From positions 1 through 6,960 of the forward strand of contig JADLHR010000090.1 in assembly GCA_020848665.1 (NCBI GenBank): a DNA stretch of 6,960 nucleotides. The letters run 5' to 3'. The stretch is from Anaerolineae bacterium. GTDB taxonomy: Bacteria; Chloroflexota; Anaerolineae; Aggregatilineales; Aggregatilineaceae. This document shows, one piece after another, positions 4,501 to 6,960 of the stretch. The stretch's first letter is position 1, and every line of letters starts with the position of its first letter. A program made the position numbers and the translations under genes. The notes below the pieces were generated by a model. That model saw only the letters and a list, made by a program, of their open reading frames with translations. It ran no database searches and had not been told where the DNA came from.

Positions 4501-6960
4501 CAGCCAGCTCTACACCATCGAGGCGCAGGTCACCGACGAGAGCGACCAGCTTGTCGCGGCGCGGACGCAGGTCATCGTGCACCAGGGGCTGGTCTACGTC
4601 GGCTTGCAGCCGGAGGAATACGTCGGCACGGCAGGTGAGGCGAATGCGGTCAACGTGCTGGCGGTCGATTGGGATGGCGAGCCGGTCGCCGGGCAGGAAG
4701 TCGAGTACCGGGTGGTCGAGCGGCGCTGGTTCTCGGTGCAGGAAGAAGACGAGTATGGCCGCACGACCTGGACCTGGGATGTCGAGGAAATCCCGCTTGA
4801 GGGCGCCGAGGGCACAGCCACGACTGGCGACGACGGGCGCGCACAAATCACGTTCACCCCGCCGTCGGGCGGCGTCTACAAGGTCATCGCTGCCACGACC
4901 GACGAGCGCGGCAACACCGTCCGCTCCAGCGCGTTCCTGTGGGTCAGCGGCGAGGAGTACGTCAACTGGCGGCAGGAGAACTCCAACCGCATCCAGTTGA
5001 TCACCGACAAGGATCAGTACGCCATCGGCGACACGGCAGAAGTGCTGATACCCAGCCCCTGGCAGGGCGAAGCCTACGCGTTGATCACGGTCGAGCGCGG
5101 CGACATCCTGACGCAGGAAGTGGTGCTGCTGGAAACGAACAGCACGATCTACCGCCTGCCGATCGAAGAAAACTACGCGCCGAATGTGTTCGTGAGCGTG
5201 CTGCTGGTCAAGGGGGTGGACGAGAATAACCCGATCGCCGCCTTCCGCTTCGGCCTGACGCAGCTTACGGTTGATACCGAGCGGCTGGTGATGGCTGTCA
5301 GCGTCGAGCCGAATATCGACGTGGCGGCGGGCGAATACGCCGGGCCGGGCGATACGGTCGAGTACACGATCACCACGACCGACTGGGAAGGCACGCCGGT
5401 GCCGGGCGCCGAGGTTGGCGTCAGCCTGACGGACCTGGCCGTGCTGACCATCGCCGAGCCGAACAGCCAGGACCTGCTGCCGTTCTTCTACTCGGAGCGC
5501 GGCATCTCGGTGCGGACCTCGTCGCCGCTGACGATCAGCGTCGATCAGGCCACGCAGACGATCATCGACACGATCAAGGGTGGCGGCGGCGGCTTCGGCG
5601 AGGGCGGCATCTTTGACGTGCGGCAGGAATTCGTGGACACGCCGCTGTGGGCGCCGAGCCTGATCACCGACGAGAATGGGCAGGCGACGATCTCCGTCAC
5701 CCTGCCGGATAACCTGACCACCTGGCGGCTCGACGCGCGCGCCGTGACGACCGGCGAGGGCAGCCCGATGCTGGTCGGACAGGCGGTGTTTGACCTGCTG
5801 AGCACCAAGCCGCTGCTGATCCGCCCAGTGACGCCGCGCTTCTTCGTGGTGGGGGACCGTGCGCGGCTGGCGGCGATCGTCAACAACAACACCGACGAGG
5901 ACTACGAGACTGAGGTCACGCTCGAAGGAAGCGGCTTCACGCTGGCGGACGGTGTGCGGCACATGCAGACCGTCACCGTCCCGGCGGGCGGTCGCGCGCG
6001 CGTGGACTGGCCGATCGAGGTGCTGGATGGCGCCGCGATCCGCGCGATGTTCACCGCCAACGCGGGCGATGGCGCCTACACCGACGCCAGCCTGCCGCCG
6101 CTCGGCCAGGGCGACGACCGCACGCTGCCGGTCTATAAGTACGAAGTGCCGGAGACGGTCGGGACCGGCGGGACGCTCTACGGCCCCGACGCCGGGAGCC
6201 GCACCGAGGCCGTCGCGCTGCCGCGCCGCTTCGACGTGACGCAGGGCGAGCTGACCGTCCGGCTGGACCGCTCGCTGGCGGCAGCGACCATCGACGGGCT
6301 GGACTGGCTGCGCAACTACCCCTACTACTGCATCGAGCAGATCGTCAGCCGCTTTCTGCCGAATGCGGTGACCTACCGCGCGCTGGATGCGCTCGGCGTC
6401 GAGGATGAGGAGCTGAAGGGTCACCTGTCCGAGCAGCTTAGTTTTGCGCTGCAGCGGCTTTACGCGCAGCAGCATGTGGACGGCGGCTGGGGCTGGTTCC
6501 CGCAAGACAAATCTGACCCGCTGGCGACGGCCTACGCGCTGATCGGGCTGGCGGAAGCGCGCGACGCGGGCTATACCATCGACGCGGACGTGATGGCGCG
6601 CGCGGCAGAGTTCGTGCGCGGGGCGCTGATCACGGTAGGCCCGCAGGAGCCAACGTGGCGCCTCAACCGGCAGGCGTTCCTGATCTACGCGCTGTCTTAC
6701 GGCGGCGAGAGCGACCTCAGCCGGGCGGCGCGTCTGTTCGAGGAGCGCGAAGGGCTGAGCCTCTACGCCAAGGCGTATCTGGCGATGATTTTCCACCGGC
6801 TGGCGCCGGACGATACGCGCGCGATGGAGCTGGTGAACGACCTTAACAACGGCCTGATCGTCAGCGCGACCGGCGCGCACTGGGAAGAAGCCGAGCAGGA
6901 CTGGTGGAACTGGAACACCGACACGCGCACGACCGCGCTTGGCCTGATGGCAATGGCGCA
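1487..6960 (+). CDS. Secreted bacterial alpha-2-macroglobulin with Ig-like and SH3b modules (3' partial)
   Basis: The gene is open to the window edge, with 1,824 codons and no stop. By family, the product is an extracytoplasmic protease trap: cleavage of a bait region exposes a Cys-Gln thioester that captures the protease. Domains by residue: signal peptide 1-32; four Ig-like repeats about 41-449; MG-like domain about 454-555 resuming at about 660-700, with an SH3b domain (about 555-640) between; MG3-type domain about 700-790 (WVTDLESGAPVAG); MG2-type domain about 797-890 with TDRPIYRPGQPVYFKG (801-816); the bacterial A2M landmark EYRAPEF at 896-902; further MG domains about 903-1160; bait-region domain about 1166-1375; core A2M domain from about 1379 (RQEFVDTPLW, then LPDNLTTWR); thioester domain from about 1590 with C1615-I-E-Q1618 and a helical-toroid repeat motif GGWGWF at 1666-1671. 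The signal has no lipobox cysteine, unlike the lipoprotein E. coli YfhM. No pbpC partner gene, common beside enterobacterial homologues, is in view. The 3' end and any surface anchor lie beyond the window. Confidence 0.95.
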   Translation, partial: MTGLRIRWIGGLALALVLTGALLITSPLVARGQDGAVAPRVVETSPLPGEELALDEPVTFFFDQPMDTASVESAFGASPAVEGALSWAGLSALTFTPDEAYQRATEVTFTIGADAKSAAEVSLAEPFVLALRTIGYLEVAEVLPAPDSEAVDTDSVITVIFNRPVVPLVTVEEQDTLPDPLTLDPPVKGKGEWLNTSIYLFTPDEGLRGGTTYTATIPAGLEDVTGGVLAEDYTWTFSTLPPDVVEIIPAEGSSGVKLEAPVTVSFTQPMDHDATERAFALDRIPDGAAPLPEHVPGTFRWSEDGRRLTFRPAERLALGTTYRATIDAGFALSATGAALNETAISTFTTVPAPAIVDTTPSDGQASADPYGGFTLFFAGPMDWDTIEDKVTIDPEPWREFDVYWSEWQNSFTFGFDTQPSTDYTITILPGMQDPYGNTIDEGMVVTYTTAPYAPELTFQAPGRVGLYSAYTPATRLFVTHRNVERIDLGLWRLSLPTLAELTGPDSWERWDSYTPQPADLLRRWSIDVSAGQDERRYELLYISETGPSGISNIECLGAPAPQVTVGDVALVSEDDPRPLNVRAAASLSARAIAQVKPGETFQITGGPFCESGYLWWQVRLDNGTEGFAAEGTTESYFFVPLLGAPVDPNAPESEAAAGQPPALAPGVYFLEAQAPELTAQGGWPSRQIMLVATANVALKFSQDTALAWVTDLESGAPVAGAPVIFYNADFNPVAQATTGADGLAQAAIPALDSLYTTLYASVDSGGVFGFAMSEWSDGMNPWEFDVMSDYQPEDFVIYLYTDRPIYRPGQPVYFKGILRARDDVQFSLPSATEVPVTIYDDRGEIVYDEVLPVNAQGSFSGEFTLDDEASLGYYRIAAALASNARDEFSLSFGVAEYRAPEFQVSATPAVDEVAPGDTIQVAVEAIYFFGGAVSNADVRYSVLARDYSFSYDGPGYWSFEDRNYDLYAPEYYGPFGEVIDEGEGRTDAQGRFLIEIEADLGDANGSQLYTIEAQVTDESDQLVAARTQVIVHQGLVYVGLQPEEYVGTAGEANAVNVLAVDWDGEPVAGQEVEYRVVERRWFSVQEEDEYGRTTWTWDVEEIPLEGAEGTATTGDDGRAQITFTPPSGGVYKVIAATTDERGNTVRSSAFLWVSGEEYVNWRQENSNRIQLITDKDQYAIGDTAEVLIPSPWQGEAYALITVERGDILTQEVVLLETNSTIYRLPIEENYAPNVFVSVLLVKGVDENNPIAAFRFGLTQLTVDTERLVMAVSVEPNIDVAAGEYAGPGDTVEYTITTTDWEGTPVPGAEVGVSLTDLAVLTIAEPNSQDLLPFFYSERGISVRTSSPLTISVDQATQTIIDTIKGGGGGFGEGGIFDVRQEFVDTPLWAPSLITDENGQATISVTLPDNLTTWRLDARAVTTGEGSPMLVGQAVFDLLSTKPLLIRPVTPRFFVVGDRARLAAIVNNNTDEDYETEVTLEGSGFTLADGVRHMQTVTVPAGGRARVDWPIEVLDGAAIRAMFTANAGDGAYTDASLPPLGQGDDRTLPVYKYEVPETVGTGGTLYGPDAGSRTEAVALPRRFDVTQGELTVRLDRSLAAATIDGLDWLRNYPYYCIEQIVSRFLPNAVTYRALDALGVEDEELKGHLSEQLSFALQRLYAQQHVDGGWGWFPQDKSDPLATAYALIGLAEARDAGYTIDADVMARAAEFVRGALITVGPQEPTWRLNRQAFLIYALSYGGESDLSRAARLFEEREGLSLYAKAYLAMIFHRLAPDDTRAMELVNDLNNGLIVSATGAHWEEAEQDWWNWNTDTRTTALGLMAMA
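1607..2833 (+). repeat. Four tandem Ig-like (Big_5-type) domain repeats in the A2M N-terminus
   Basis: Residues about 41-449 hold four divergent units of roughly 100-110 residues. Each begins with a P..G/D turn and has a strand ending in F..P.D: FDQPMD at 62-67, FNRPV at 161-165 (degenerate), FTQPMD at 266-271 and FAGPMD at 377-382. Units end with a W/L-x-F/L-x-T strand (for example TWTFST near 234-239 and STFTT near 345-349). This is the pattern of SbsA-like or Big_5 Ig-like domains, which act as spacers or adhesion modules on secreted proteins. The similarity is at protein level; no long DNA identity between units was seen. Confidence 0.75.
3149..3406 (+). other. SH3b (bacterial SH3) domain inserted in the A2M protein
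   Basis: Residues 555-640 begin with C555 and a short proline-containing linker, then show the SH3b series: VTVGDVALV, PLNVRAAAS (578-586), a V..GETFQI strand, GGPFCESGYLWWQVR (605-619) and NGTEGFAAEG (622-631), ending in YFFVP. SH3b domains usually bind cell-wall or surface ligands. Before it the chain resembles an MG domain (FVTHRNVERIDLGLW, then LLRRWSIDV); after it, APGVYFLEA (664-672) looks like the next strand of the same MG domain. The domain call is strong; its nesting inside the MG fold is an inference. Confidence 0.82.
5576..5608 (+). other. Glycine-rich segment, candidate bait/hinge region of the A2M protein
   Basis: Residues 1364-1374 read KGGGGGFGEGG and sit between the bait-region domain and the core A2M domain. 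In this family the protease-sensitive bait lies in this part of the chain, inserted in an MG domain. The flanks carry basic residues (K1364, R1379) and a flexible polar stretch (SVDQATQTIIDTI). Function as the actual bait is inferred from position and flexibility only. Confidence 0.5.
6317..6340 (+). other. Thioester motif of the A2M protein (YPYYCIEQ)
   Basis: Residues 1611-1618 carry C1615-I-E-Q1618, matching the CxEQ consensus whose Cys and Gln side chains form the internal beta-cysteinyl-gamma-glutamyl thioester. Vertebrate A2M has GCGEQ and E. coli YfhM has GCLEQ. Both essential residues are present, so the protein should be able to trap proteases covalently. Tyr rather than the familiar Gly precedes the cysteine. 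Confidence 0.93.

Noticed and set aside
4058..6880. 940-codon open frame on the - strand opposite the A2M gene
   Set aside because: It is in exact codon register with the A2M frame, so its stops need TTA, CTA or TCA codons on the + strand. These are rare in this GC-rich gene. The antisense translation is rich in Arg, Val, Asp and His and has no recognisable fold, while the + strand encodes clear A2M domains.

Overview
The window is GC-rich by eye, with strong G/C preference at third codon positions. Every supported gene lies on the + strand. The content suggests a free-living bacterium, most likely of the Chloroflexota (Anaerolineae-like). The main reason is the large secreted alpha-2-macroglobulin (A2M) protein carrying Ig-like and SH3b modules, a style I associate with that phylum. 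This is an inference from protein style only; no rRNA or other phylogenetic marker is present.

Layout: (1) 1-513 is the 3' part of a YdcF/SanA-like DUF218 gene whose start lies before the window. (2) 544-924 is a complete stand-alone response-regulator receiver domain, 30 bp downstream and possibly co-transcribed. (3) 925-1349 looks like the decayed 3' end of an alpha-amylase family (GH13) gene. The C-terminal beta-domain reads cleanly in one frame, and the end of the catalytic barrel appears to continue upstream in another, so both a truncation and a frameshift are implied. (4) 1350-1486 is a short intergenic stretch that ends in a good Shine-Dalgarno sequence. (5) 1487-6960 is one very large open gene that runs off the right edge (1,824 codons visible) and encodes a secreted bacterial A2M.

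The A2M gene occupies nearly 80% of the window. In order its product has: a Sec signal peptide without a lipobox; four Ig-like (Big_5-type) repeats; a macroglobulin-like domain into which an SH3b domain appears to be inserted; further MG domains including the DRPIYRPGQ and EYRAPEF landmarks; the bait-region domain with a glycine-rich segment; the core A2M domain; and the start of the thioester domain with an intact CIEQ motif. Such proteins are thought to trap proteases by covalent attachment after bait cleavage. I count only three cysteines: two bracketing the SH3b region and one in the thioester.

The genes do not form an obvious single pathway. The first and last have cell-envelope or surface links, the receiver is a signalling protein without a visible kinase partner, and the GH13 piece is probably debris. 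Very long antisense open frames opposite the A2M gene are explained by codon usage and are not annotated. No RNA genes, CRISPR arrays, insertion sequences or att sites were found.
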